Position numbers and translations under genes: made by a program. Shown here piece after piece: positions 1 through 7,499 of a stretch of 16,269 bases of DNA. A model generated the notes under the pieces. The model was not told where the DNA came from. It saw nothing but the letters and a program-made list of their open reading frames with translations, and ran no database searches. This DNA comes from Paracoccaceae bacterium (lineage in GTDB: Bacteria > Pseudomonadota > Alphaproteobacteria > Rhodobacterales > Rhodobacteraceae): NCBI GenBank assembly GCA_007131945.1, contig SLPP01000047.1:1-16269 (forward strand), given 5' to 3'. Within the stretch, counting starts at the first letter, position 1. Each line of letters opens with the position of its first letter.

Positions 1-1468
1 ACCCCGCCAGATGATCCCTGCAATAGGCCATCAGCGTCTCGGACGTCAGCACCGCGCCCGCCTTCGGCACCACGACCGCCGTGACCGCCTCGATCCAGGT
101 CGGATGCGGCACCCCCACGACAGCGACTTCGGCCACGTCCGGATGGCGGAAGATCGCTTCCTCGACCTCGCGGCTGGCGACGTTCTCGCCGCCTGTCTTG
201 ATCATGTCCTTCTTGCGGTCGACGACATAGAGGTAGCCGTCGTCGTCGAACCGGCCCAGATCGCCGCTGTGGAACCAGCCGTTGCGGAAGGCCTCGGCCG
301 TCTTTTCGGGGTCGTTGTAGTATTCGGAGATCAGGTGCGGGCTGCGATGGGCAATCTCGCCCACCTCGCCCAGCGGTACCGGGAAGTCCATGTCATCGAC
401 GACGCGGGTTTCCACGTTCAGAGCCGGCCGCCCGGCCGAGCCCAGCTTGCGCAGCTGGTCCTCGGGCCGCAGGATGGTGGCGACGGGCGCCATCTCCGTC
501 TGGCCGTAGAAGTTGAACAGGCGCAGGTTCGGCAGCCTCCGTGCGAGTTCCTCGATCACGGCGGTGGGCATGATCGACGCGCCGTAGTAGCCCGTCGTGA
601 GGCTGCTCAGGTCGCGCCGGTCGAAATCCGGGTGACGTAAGAGCGCGATCCAGATCGTCGGCGGGCAGAAGAGCTTGGTCACGCCATACGACTCGATTGC
701 CGCCAGCATCTCGGCCGGATCGGCCTTGTCATGCAGGATCGAGGTGACGCCGAGATACAGGTCCGGGCTGAGAAAGCAGTCGAGCTGGGCGCAATGGAAG
801 AGCGGCAGGCAATGAAGCGAGATGGCGTGTTCCGTCATCTCGCCGTCGACGATGCAGCTCGTGTATTGCGCGTAAAGCGCCGCCGAGGTCAGCAGCGCTC
901 CCTTGGGCCGGGATTCCGTGCCGCTCGTGTACATCATCTGGATGGGGTCGTCGGGGTCGACATCGCGCCAGACCTCGGAGCTATCGGCATGATCCAGCAG
1001 CGCCGATACCGGCTCCCAGCCCGCGGGCACGCGCGCGCCGGAATGCGGGATGGCGAATTTCGGCAGGCTCAGCCCGCTTTCGGCCATGGCCGCGTCGGCA
1101 ACCGGGCAGAGCGCGTCCTCGGCGATCATCATGCGCGCGCCGGAATGGCTCAGCACATAGGCGACGTCCGGGGCATTCAGCATGAAATTGACCGGCGAGG
1201 TGATCGCGCCGAGACGGGCCAGGGCGAAACGCAACACGACGAAGGCGCGGTTGTTGTGAGAAAACAGTGCCACCCGATCGCCCTTCGCGATGCCGCGCGC
1301 CTCCAGCGCCAGCGCCGCCCGGTTCACCGCCGCGTCGAGTTCGGCGAAGCTATCGGACTGGCCACGGAAGACCAGCGCAGTCTTCTCGGGGTAGCGCGCG
1401 GCAGAACGGCGCAGCAGATCGCCGAGTTGCTGGCTGCGCGCGCGTCTGATGTGATGCTCGGTCTGCAT
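1..1468 (-). CDS. AMP-binding acyl-CoA synthetase (partial, 3' end outside window)
   Basis: Adenylate-forming ligase that would activate a carboxylic acid with ATP and join it to coenzyme A. About 489 residues are visible from the ATG at 1466-1468; the C-terminus lies beyond the left edge. Seen: the P-loop-like motif YTSGTESRPKG (residues 180-190), YGQTE (321-325), SGDL (from 401), and then the DRKKDMIKTGGENV hinge region. The start is supported by GCGAGG about 9 nt upstream and by a normal family N-terminus. The TSGTESRPKG form of the motif is common in medium/long-chain fatty-acyl-CoA ligases, but the substrate cannot be read from sequence. The invariant C-terminal lysine region is not in the window. 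It lies 54 bp downstream of the orphan HTH gene on the same strand, with no obvious functional link to it. Confidence 0.93.
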   Translation of the reverse strand, partial: MQTEHHIRRARSQQLGDLLRRSAARYPEKTALVFRGQSDSFAELDAAVNRAALALEARGIAKGDRVALFSHNNRAFVVLRFALARLGAITSPVNFMLNAPDVAYVLSHSGARMMIAEDALCPVADAAMAESGLSLPKFAIPHSGARVPAGWEPVSALLDHADSSEVWRDVDPDDPIQMMYTSGTESRPKGALLTSAALYAQYTSCIVDGEMTEHAISLHCLPLFHCAQLDCFLSPDLYLGVTSILHDKADPAEMLAAIESYGVTKLFCPPTIWIALLRHPDFDRRDLSSLTTGYYGASIMPTAVIEELARRLPNLRLFNFYGQTEMAPVATILRPEDQLRKLGSAGRPALNVETRVVDDMDFPVPLGEVGEIAHRSPHLISEYYNDPEKTAEAFRNGWFHSGDLGRFDDDGYLYVVDRKKDMIKTGGENVASREVEEAIFRHPDVAEVAVVGVPHPTWIEAVTAVVVPKAGAVLTSETLMAYCRDHLAG

Positions 1469-1522
1469 GGTTGTCGTGCCTCGCTCCCGGGTGCCGGCCA
1501 GCCGGCGCGGTTAGGCTTAGCG

Positions 1523-1930
1523 TTACTGCCTCGTAATTCTGACGTCCACTTCGAACGCGGACCGTTGTCTCTCCCACTCCACCGGAAACGGCTCCCGCAA
1601 CCGCGCCGGCGTCACCCCCGGCGCCTGCGTCCCATCCAGGATCGCCTTGACGATATCGGGCGCGAGCAGCGTCAATCGCAGGACGCTCGTCACATAGGAG
1701 ACCGCGATCCCCTCGCGCTCGGCCAACTCGCCGATGGTAGTGAACTCGCCCGAGTCGAGCATCCGCTTCCAGCGGAACGCGCGCGCCAGCGCCTTGACCA
1801 GCGCGTTGTACGCCTGGCGCGGCGCCGCCGCGCCCTCCGGCAGCCGCATCTCCTTTCGCCCGCCGCGTTTCACGATGCGGAACGGGACGTGGAGCGTCAC
1901 CGTGTCAGGAACGGTCGCTGTCCGTTTCAT
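1523..1930 (-). CDS. Orphan HTH protein of the serine-recombinase-associated type
   Basis: A 135-residue protein. Residues about 65-100 (GELAEREGIAVSYVTSVLRL, followed by LLAPDIVKAILDG) have the shape of a ParB/KorB-like helix-turn-helix. The preceding VTLHVPFRIVKRGGRKEMRL and the ending PVEWERQRSAF match, from memory, the small protein or C-terminal extension found with large serine recombinases in Alphaproteobacteria. No recombinase catalytic domain is in the window, so this looks like a remnant or an orphaned accessory gene. Its ATG overlaps the TGA of a 14-codon ORF (1971-1927) by the sequence ATGA. This suggests it once followed another gene by translational coupling. DNA binding is inferred from the HTH; the real role is unknown. 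Confidence 0.75.
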   Translation of the reverse strand: MKRTATVPDTVTLHVPFRIVKRGGRKEMRLPEGAAAPRQAYNALVKALARAFRWKRMLDSGEFTTIGELAEREGIAVSYVTSVLRLTLLAPDIVKAILDGTQAPGVTPARLREPFPVEWERQRSAFEVDVRITRQ

Positions 1931-2045
1931 GCCGCCCGCCCCATCTCACCGTCTGTCATCTCGCGGACCATGGCGGGCGATTACGACCATCTGCTGCAGA
2001 CAGCCATGCGCTGGTTCGAGGTCAGGTGGTCCGAGCTGATCCGCT

Positions 2046-2411
2046 TCAGGACGAAACACCATCCGGCATCCCGAAGACCGCCTCGCATTCGGCCCGCCAC
2101 GCCGCGCGATGCTGCGCGGGGTTATCCGGAAACCGGCCCAGCGCCACCGCGAGATCGAAGAAACCTCGCCGGGGCATGTCGCCCGCGCGGCTGATCACCA
2201 GCGCGGCGATCATCGGGCGGCCTGCCGCCACATCCTCGCGCATGGTCTCCTCGAGCGCTGCGGCGACGAGCTGGATCGTGCCGGGTGATTGCAGGCCGAG
2301 TGCGGTGGCCACGGCCTGGTAGGTCAGGAAGGGGTCAATCGGGGTACGGCGCGACAGCAGCGCCCGCAGCTCGGCCGCCAGCGCGGTCGGTTCATCACCA
2401 GCGTCGGTCAC
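2046..2411 (-). CDS. Small protein of unknown function, coupled to the TPR-like gene
   Basis: A 121-residue soluble protein that I do not recognise. It has no signal peptide or membrane segment and is rich in Ala, Leu and Arg, with probable helices (ALAAELRALLSRR; GTIQLVAAALEETMREDVA) and a GxxRRGFFDLAVALGRFP stretch near residues 80-95. The start is GTG (2409-2411), overlapping the TGA of the upstream TPR-like ORF as GTGA. This 4-nt overlap is strong evidence for a true start, for one mRNA and for translational coupling. The codon pattern is that of a normal high-GC gene. The close pairing suggests a shared task with the TPR-like protein, possibly as a partner or regulator; no function is claimed. 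Confidence 0.7.
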   Translation of the reverse strand: MTDAGDEPTALAAELRALLSRRTPIDPFLTYQAVATALGLQSPGTIQLVAAALEETMREDVAAGRPMIAALVISRAGDMPRRGFFDLAVALGRFPDNPAQHRAAWRAECEAVFGMPDGVSS

Positions 2412-3052
2412 TCGCCCAGCCTCAGCGGTTCGCGCAGATCCTCAAACTCCGGATCCTCGGCATAGACGCGTTCCAGCTCGCGCCGCGCCTTCGCCTTGCG
2501 GCCCGCCTGGTCGTAGAGAACCGTGCGCTGGTAGCGCAGCTGGCGTAGGAGGGTGTCGGCGCGATCCTTGCGGCGAAGGAGCACCAAGGTGAACACGTCG
2601 ATGGCGGCATCAGCCAGTCCGAGCCGGGCGAGCGCGCGGCTGTGGTAGAGCACGAGCGCCGTTTGCACCGGCGTCTCGTTCGAGATCCCGGCACTCAGAG
2701 CGACGACCCACTCCAACTGCGCGCGGTCCGCATCACCCTCAAGGGTAAGTTCCGCGAAGGAGAGCAGCACCACTGAATCACCCGGTTCGATCGCCAGCAG
2801 CCTCTCGACATGGCGCATCGCCCCTGCGCGATCCCCCTCGAACTGGGCGATCTCGACCAGCGCCAGCCGCTTACCGCGCTCGCGGGGGCGGGCATGGGCA
2901 TTGACTTTGGGCGTCACGGGGAAGTTGACCTGCGCGGCGATTCCGTACTTCTGCAGCAGGCCGCCCAGCCGCTCGAGGCCGCCCTGCGCGGCCTCCAGAT
3001 GGCGTCGCGCAGGCCCGAATTCTTCGCGCATTAGCCGCAGCATGCCCGCCAT
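2408..3052 (-). CDS. TPR-like helical-repeat protein, probably N-terminally truncated
   Basis: The open frame runs from 3130, but the first 26 codons overlap the 3' end of the serine protease gene and do not look coding. I place the start at the ATG at 3050-3052, which gives 214 residues. A Met at 3041-3043 or 3029-3031 is also possible, and none has a convincing ribosome site. The body has TPR-like helical pairs (GDRAGAMRHVERLLAIEPGD; AALVLYHSRALARLGLADAA; YDQAGRKAKARRELERVYAE) and a conserved-looking segment VNFPVTPKVNAHARPRERG. It appears cytoplasmic, with no signal peptide. The sequence starts abruptly inside a helix (AWMAGMLRLMREE), which suggests that an N-terminal domain has been lost. 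A protein-protein interaction role follows from the repeat type; the partner is unknown. Confidence 0.65.
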   Translation of the reverse strand: MAGMLRLMREEFGPARRHLEAAQGGLERLGGLLQKYGIAAQVNFPVTPKVNAHARPRERGKRLALVEIAQFEGDRAGAMRHVERLLAIEPGDSVVLLSFAELTLEGDADRAQLEWVVALSAGISNETPVQTALVLYHSRALARLGLADAAIDVFTLVLLRRKDRADTLLRQLRYQRTVLYDQAGRKAKARRELERVYAEDPEFEDLREPLRLGE

Positions 3053-3077
3053 CCAGGCGGCATCGGGCAGGCTGGTG

Positions 3078-4191
3078 TCATTTCCAGTTTTGGGCGATCC
3101 AGTTGAAGTAGGGCTCGTGCACTCGCACACTAATGTTCGGCCCGCCGCCTCCCGGCAAACCGGCCACCCGTACGCCCATGACGGCGGTCTGGTTCTGCGA
3201 TCCCATCAAAGCGAACATGTTACCACCCGACGAGCCTTGGAAGGTCCGGCAGTTATCGATGTAAATCTGCGGTGCTATCAGCCCGTCCATGAAGGCCACG
3301 GGGCAGGTGGAATACCACATGGTCGAGGGTGGCTTGTCGCCCGGATAATGCAGCAGGTGCGCATCGAAGCCGAACATCTGGTCGGTGGTCGAAATGCCCA
3401 TGTAGCCAAGATACTGGCCCAGCGGTTCGGCTAGCGTCACCACCGCAAGGTCGTAAAGAAACTGTTCGATCCCGCCCCGGGTGACGGCTTCGACATAGCC
3501 GGGCAGAACCGAGACGCTCTGCGCGGCATGAACGCCGAAAGGATAGTTGCCATCGCCCAGCGCGCCAGGCAGGAAATAGACTTCCGTTGGCCAGCCCACC
3601 TCAGGGTCGAAGACGCAATGGGCAGCGGTGAGCACAGTGTGCGGGCCTATCAGGCTGCCCGAACAGGCTCCCGGGTCCCCTTCAGAGTAGAACGTGATCA
3701 GCTGCCCAGCCTGAAAGATCGGCGGGTTGGAGCTGTCGGTCACCTGCACCCTAGGGTCGGTGGGATCAGGCGCCATGCGGCTCTGCTGCAGCCTGAGCGG
3801 CCCGGGCACCGGCTCGGGCTCCTCGATGAACAGCCCGCGCGGCGTCTCTTCGGGTGCCATAAGGCTGCGCATCACTTCGTCGCTGGGCTCGCTGCGGGTT
3901 TCGCTGCCGTCCATGCCGCGGGTGATCGTGCCGTAGCGCGACCGCAGTTCTTCCTCATCCAAGATCTCGCGCGAGAGTTCGCCGAGCGCTGCAGGGTCTT
4001 CCAGTTCGGGCAGGTCGGTCGGCTTGGCCGCCGAAAAATCGGGGGGGGGCCAGCGTGCCGAATCCGCGGGGAATCTCGCCGGTGCCGGCAAAGGGCATGC
4101 CCGGTACCTGCTCCTGGGCCTGGGCGGAAAGGCCCAAAAGCGCCAGCGACGCGCAGGCGATGAGGGCAAGGCGGAAGGGTGTTTGTGCCAT
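3078..4191 (-). CDS. Secreted trypsin/V8-like serine protease, frame broken at a C9 run
   Basis: An S1-family endopeptidase. The ATG at 4189-4191, preceded by GAAAGG, opens a clear Sec signal peptide (FRLALIACASLALLGLSAQA, then QEQVPG). The catalytic part is in another frame. Dropping one base of the C9 run (plus-strand G at 4041-4049) joins them smoothly as GTLAPP-DFSAAKPTDLPELED and gives about 370 residues. In that repaired numbering the triad is His191 (LTAAHC), Asp247 (YDLAVVTL) and Ser321 (GSSGG). A pro-region of about 120 residues precedes the domain. Without repair, the catalytic frame is open from an ATG at 4281-4283 but has no signal peptide. The cause is probably a homopolymer sequencing error; a genuine pseudogene or slippage switch is possible. 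It follows two caspase-like genes on the same strand. Confidence 0.85.
4041..4049. repeat. Homopolymer G9 (C9 on coding strand) at the protease frameshift
   Basis: Nine identical bases lie exactly where the coding frame of the serine protease changes. Eight bases would give one uninterrupted exported protease. The tract could be a read error or a slippery contingency site. Confidence 0.95.
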
Positions 4192-4290
4192 GGCGGCCTT
4201 TCTTGCTGATTCAGCGCGGCGATCGGGCGGTCCCGCGACTTGCTGTTCGGTTCCCGAGAGCATGGTGCCTTGCCCGACCTCATGATGCGA

Positions 4291-4306
4291 CCTCCTCGAT
4301 AGGAGG
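4291..4306. repeat. Perfect palindrome CCTCCT-CGAT-AGGAGG carrying two opposed Shine-Dalgarno sequences
   Basis: The arms CCTCCT and AGGAGG are exact inverted copies with a 4-nt loop. On each strand the arm reads as an ideal AGGAGG, 7 nt before an ATG: plus-strand ATG at 4314 and minus-strand ATG at 4283. In RNA the hairpin would hide the ribosome site by pairing it with its complement. Confidence 0.8.
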
Positions 4307-4313
4307 AATTCAT

Positions 4314-4439
4314 ATGTTCACTCCAGAACCGTCTCCCTGGCAAGCGCGAAAGACCTTCGGGTACCCAAGAAACACCGTCCTGAACCCGGCGGTTCGGTAC
4401 ACATTTCCCCTTGATCCAGGATTGCCGGCGCGAGGATGA
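4314..4439 (+). CDS. Possible 41-residue small ORF with a consensus ribosome site
   Basis: The ATG at 4314 follows AGGAGG with an ideal 7-nt spacer, and the frame stays open for 41 codons to TGA. The product (MFTPEPSPWQARKTFGYPRN at its start) is basic and proline-rich, with no signal peptide or membrane helix, and I do not recognise it. It is the only plus-strand candidate in the left part and runs toward the 3' end of the caspase-TPR gene. No promoter was identified. The AGGAGG is one arm of a palindrome, so the ribosome site may be accidental or masked. Confidence 0.2.
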   Translation: MFTPEPSPWQARKTFGYPRNTVLNPAVRYTFPLDPGLPARG

Positions 4440-4524
4440 GGTAGCTCGGGTTTCGCGATCGTTCAGACCTCGACGAGAACCCGGGGGAACAGGACCAAAG
4501 CGAGAACGAGGAATCTCCGGTCGA

Positions 4525-7182
4525 TTATCCTGGCGGCAGCTCGGCGAGGGCGTCGCGCACGAAATCCGGCCATCCGGCCTGTGCCGGGGGTAGACGGCCG
4601 TCGGCGGCCAGTCTCTCCAGCAGGTTCAGGGCTGCAGCGAGGTTGGCTCGGGGCTCTGCCCCGGCTTGGGCCAGCTTGTAGCGGACGACCACGAGGTCGA
4701 GAACGGCCTCGACATTGTCCGGTGTTTGCTGGGCAAGCGCCTCGGCGTGGACCAGGCTCGCACGATAGGCCGCGATCGCCGCGGCCGGGTCGCCACGAGT
4801 GAGGTGCAGATCACCCGTCCGGTCGAGGCTGATGGATAGATCCCGCAGCCAGAGCGTATTGTAGGGGTCCTGTGCGACGAGGCGTTCCGAGATGGCGGTC
4901 GCGGCGCGGTATTCGCTCTCAGCCTCGCTCAGCGTGCCTCGGGCGAGCAGGACGTCGCCAAGCTTGCCGTGCGCGACCGCGAGGTCGCGCTGCCAGTCTG
5001 TGTTGCCCGGGTCCTGCTCTGTGACGCGGCGAACGATTGCAAGCGCTTCGGCAAAGGCTTCGGCGGCGGAAGGTTCGCCCATGACGAACAGTGCCTCGCC
5101 CACCCGGCTGAGGTTAAGGGCAAGTGCATGCTGCGACTGGGCATTGGTCGGGTCGCGGGCCGCGAGGCTGCGGCGGATCGCAAGCGCCGTGCGATAGGCG
5201 GCGGCGGCCTCGGCCGGCGTGCCCGCGAACATGCTCAGGTCGCCAAGCCGATTGTGACTCGCCGCAAGGTCGTTCTGGCGCTCGTGGTCGTCGGGCGTGA
5301 CGGCGGCAAGCGTCGCGACGATGGCGTGCGCCGCTTCAAGGGCCTCTGCGGCGCCCGCAAGGTCGCCTTGACGGGCAAGAAGGTTTCCCAGCCGGCTGAG
5401 ACTGATTGACAGGTCACGCTGGCGCAGGGGATTGTCCGGGTCGATCGCGGCGAGGCGCTCGGAAATCTCCAGATCGCGCCGCCATGCCTCGGCAGCGCCG
5501 GACAGATCGCCCATCGCGCCCAGAAGATCGCCGAGGCGCAGATGGGCGATGGCGAGATCGCGCTGCCAGACGACATGGCCCGGATCACTGTCGGCAAGCG
5601 CTTCGATCAGCACCAGCGAGCGCCGTTGCAGTGCAAGAGCCGCTGCCAGATCGCCGCGCAACACGGTGACGTCAGAGAGATGCACGAGGCTGACCGCGAG
5701 GTCGCGCTGCCAATTGGGATCGTCCGGGGCAATTGCACGGCGAGCTTCGGCGCGGATCCGCCAGCGCTGGTAGGCGTCGAGCGCGGCGCCGGTATCGCCG
5801 ATGGCGAGCTGCAACTCGCCCAGAGAGCGGAGCGTCCGCGTCTCGCCGTCGAGCGCGGGGCGCGGGGGATCGCGGCCGTCGGCGGCGGCCAGCGCGGCGG
5901 CCCGGGCGTAGAGATCGGCGGCGAACTCGGTGTCCGCCAGCGCCGAGGAATAGGCGAAGGCCGCAGTGTGGACGCCGGCACGGGCGAGACGGGTTCCGGC
6001 CTCGGAGATGCGGCGGTCGACCGCGACGGAGAGACTCGCCTCGCCTGCTCCTGCATCAATGGAGATGGCCGCCTCCAGCCGCGCGAGCGCTCCCAGCCGC
6101 TCACCGCGTTCGAGCAGCGCTTCGGCCTCGGCGCGGAGGTCACGGACCCGGAAGTCGGTGGACTCGAGCCCCAGAAGGCGCTCGCGGGTGGTGTGGAATG
6201 CCGCTGCCGCCTCGCCGAGCTTTGACTCGCGCGCCTCCCAACCGAGGGCCGCGAGGCCGCCTTCCAGCGCGGCGGCATATAGGGGTGCGAGGGGGGTGTC
6301 GTAGGTGGCGGCGGCGCGCTCGACCTGGGCACGCAACTCAGGCGAGAGTTCAGCCATCGCGAGGAGCAACCGGTCGCGTTCGGGAAGGTCCGCCGTCCGT
6401 TCGGCGAGAAACAGCGGTCGCGGCAGACCCGATTCCACATAAGGAAGCTGCGCGCCGCGGGTACGGTCATAAACATCCTGTTGAACAAGCAGCAGCGCCG
6501 AGCGGACATCCAAGCCGTCGGTGGCGAGATGACGAAGCAGTGCCTCGGTGAAGGGCGAGTTTTCACCCGCCCCGTCCGAAGCGATCTCGCCCGGCGCGGC
6601 GGCGAACGCGTAGACGACGCCCTCGGACCGACCCATCAGCCGCAGCCCGGGCGAGACCTCGGCACGAGCGAGCGCAACCGCTCCGCGGGCGGCGTCGGGA
6701 GCGCGGGTCGCCTCGGGTCCAAGCGCGAAGGGATCGTCGCGGCAGGCGTCGAGCAGTACGAGCAGGTTGGGCACCGCGGCGCGTAGCGCGACCACCACCT
6801 CGTCAAGCGGCAGGGCGGTCGCGGCGAGATTGGTGCCGGGCGCGGCATCACGGGGCAGGAGGTAGTTCCGCCCGGCTATCTCCACACCGTGGCCGGCGAA
6901 GAACAGCACGGCCAGATCGGCGCCTTCGGCTTCCTCGGCGAACTCAACGACAAGACGGCGCATCTGAGCGAGCGTGCGATCTCCCCGGTGAACAGCGTCG
7001 AAACCCAGCCTGTCCTCCAGCAACGCGGTCATCGCGCGGGAGTCGTTCAGCGGATTGTCGAGCGGACGCAGTTCCGAATAGTTCTGCACGCCCAGGACCA
7101 GCGCCACGCGCCGTTCAGCGCTGGCCGACCCGTCCGGCAGGACAGAAAGCAGAACAAGAATGAAAAGCCGCAAGAAGCGCAT
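4525..7182 (-). CDS. Exported caspase-like (C14) protein with C-terminal TPR array
   Basis: An 885-residue protein. Residues 1-22 are a Sec signal peptide (MRFLRLFILVLLSVLPDGSASA). Residues about 23-260 form a caspase-hemoglobinase fold p20-type domain (VALVLGVQNY, then NPLNDSRAM), with the catalytic dyad His98 (LFFAGHGVE) and Cys147 (LVLLDACRDDPF). A helical linker follows, and from about residue 440 to 835 there are seven to eight repeats of 48 residues with the pattern DPxNxxWQRDLAxSxxRLGDL...GDLxxA, resembling TPR. The dyad predicts cysteine-peptidase activity, with Arg/Lys or Asp preference undetermined. The repeats should act as a binding scaffold. The signal peptide places it in the periplasm or outside the cell. 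The ribosome site before ATG 7180-7182 is weak. It lies 317 bp after a second caspase-like gene and 333 bp before a secreted serine protease. Confidence 0.93.
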   Translation of the reverse strand: MRFLRLFILVLLSVLPDGSASAERRVALVLGVQNYSELRPLDNPLNDSRAMTALLEDRLGFDAVHRGDRTLAQMRRLVVEFAEEAEGADLAVLFFAGHGVEIAGRNYLLPRDAAPGTNLAATALPLDEVVVALRAAVPNLLVLLDACRDDPFALGPEATRAPDAARGAVALARAEVSPGLRLMGRSEGVVYAFAAAPGEIASDGAGENSPFTEALLRHLATDGLDVRSALLLVQQDVYDRTRGAQLPYVESGLPRPLFLAERTADLPERDRLLLAMAELSPELRAQVERAAATYDTPLAPLYAAALEGGLAALGWEARESKLGEAAAAFHTTRERLLGLESTDFRVRDLRAEAEALLERGERLGALARLEAAISIDAGAGEASLSVAVDRRISEAGTRLARAGVHTAAFAYSSALADTEFAADLYARAAALAAADGRDPPRPALDGETRTLRSLGELQLAIGDTGAALDAYQRWRIRAEARRAIAPDDPNWQRDLAVSLVHLSDVTVLRGDLAAALALQRRSLVLIEALADSDPGHVVWQRDLAIAHLRLGDLLGAMGDLSGAAEAWRRDLEISERLAAIDPDNPLRQRDLSISLSRLGNLLARQGDLAGAAEALEAAHAIVATLAAVTPDDHERQNDLAASHNRLGDLSMFAGTPAEAAAAYRTALAIRRSLAARDPTNAQSQHALALNLSRVGEALFVMGEPSAAEAFAEALAIVRRVTEQDPGNTDWQRDLAVAHGKLGDVLLARGTLSEAESEYRAATAISERLVAQDPYNTLWLRDLSISLDRTGDLHLTRGDPAAAIAAYRASLVHAEALAQQTPDNVEAVLDLVVVRYKLAQAGAEPRANLAAALNLLERLAADGRLPPAQAGWPDFVRDALAELPPG
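4678..5832 (-). repeat. Tandem 144-nt coding repeats (48-residue TPR-like units)
   Basis: Within the caspase-TPR gene, equivalent positions recur at residues 491, 539, 587, 635, 682/683, 730, 778 and 826: spacing 48 throughout, apart from one unit of 47. Some units are nearly identical in DNA, for example GACCGCGAGGTCGCGCTGCC near 4975 and near 5694. Such units can change in number by recombination. Confidence 0.85.
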
Positions 7183-7499
7183 TGCTCATGCTCTATGAGG
7201 AATGCCGTGGCGCGTCCACATCTTGCCATGGATTGCTCATCGGACAAGCGCCTTGAATCTGCAAACCTCGCAAAGTGTCGGATGTAACCCGAGGCGCGGA
7301 GCCGTCCATCGTCTCAGAAACTTTGCCTTCACGGCGGGAGCTCGCCAAGGGCAGCGCGGCGTGTTTCGGCGCAGCGATCGACTGGGAGCCTTCGAACGAG
7401 AACATACCGCAGCGGCGTTCACTACCGCTTTCCCGACGGTGCACGTCCGGGCCGACCACTGGATGGGGCGGTCGACGGGGCGTCTGCCAACCCGGGCAC
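7183..7499. other. Spacer between the two caspase-like genes
   Basis: There are 317 bp without a convincing gene. An 88-codon open frame on the minus strand (7459-7193) has no ribosome site, no recognisable domain and an odd composition, so I treat it as spurious. No terminator, tRNA or promoter motif stands out. The promoter of the caspase-TPR gene should lie here if it is transcribed separately. Confidence 0.5.

Larger units (their letters stand above)
4192..4524. other. Spacer between caspase-TPR and protease genes
   Basis: This 333-bp spacer holds the AGGAGG palindrome, the weak 41-codon plus-strand ORF and probably the protease promoter. I see no convincing -35/-10 pair, no terminator with a T tract and no RNA gene. 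An imperfect long-loop inverted repeat (CGGGTT near 4446 and AACCCG near 4480) is too loose to call a terminator. Confidence 0.5.

Noticed and set aside
1493..1506. GCCGGC-CA-GCCGGC repeat between the ligase and HTH genes
   Set aside because: Each half is itself a palindrome common in high-GC DNA, and the 2-nt loop cannot form a normal hairpin.
11..2194. Long plus-strand open frames at 11-640 and 731-2194
   Set aside because: They are antisense shadows of the acyl-CoA synthetase and the HTH gene, lack recognisable domains and have Arg/His-rich translations typical of the wrong strand in high-GC DNA.
5542..6566. Several long frames on both strands inside the caspase-TPR gene
   Set aside because: They owe their openness to high GC and the 144-nt repeats; the minus-strand 885-residue frame has a signal peptide, catalytic dyad and regular repeats.
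7193..7459. 88-codon minus-strand frame between the caspase-like genes
   Set aside because: No ribosome site, no domain and no consistent codon bias; judged to be spacer.
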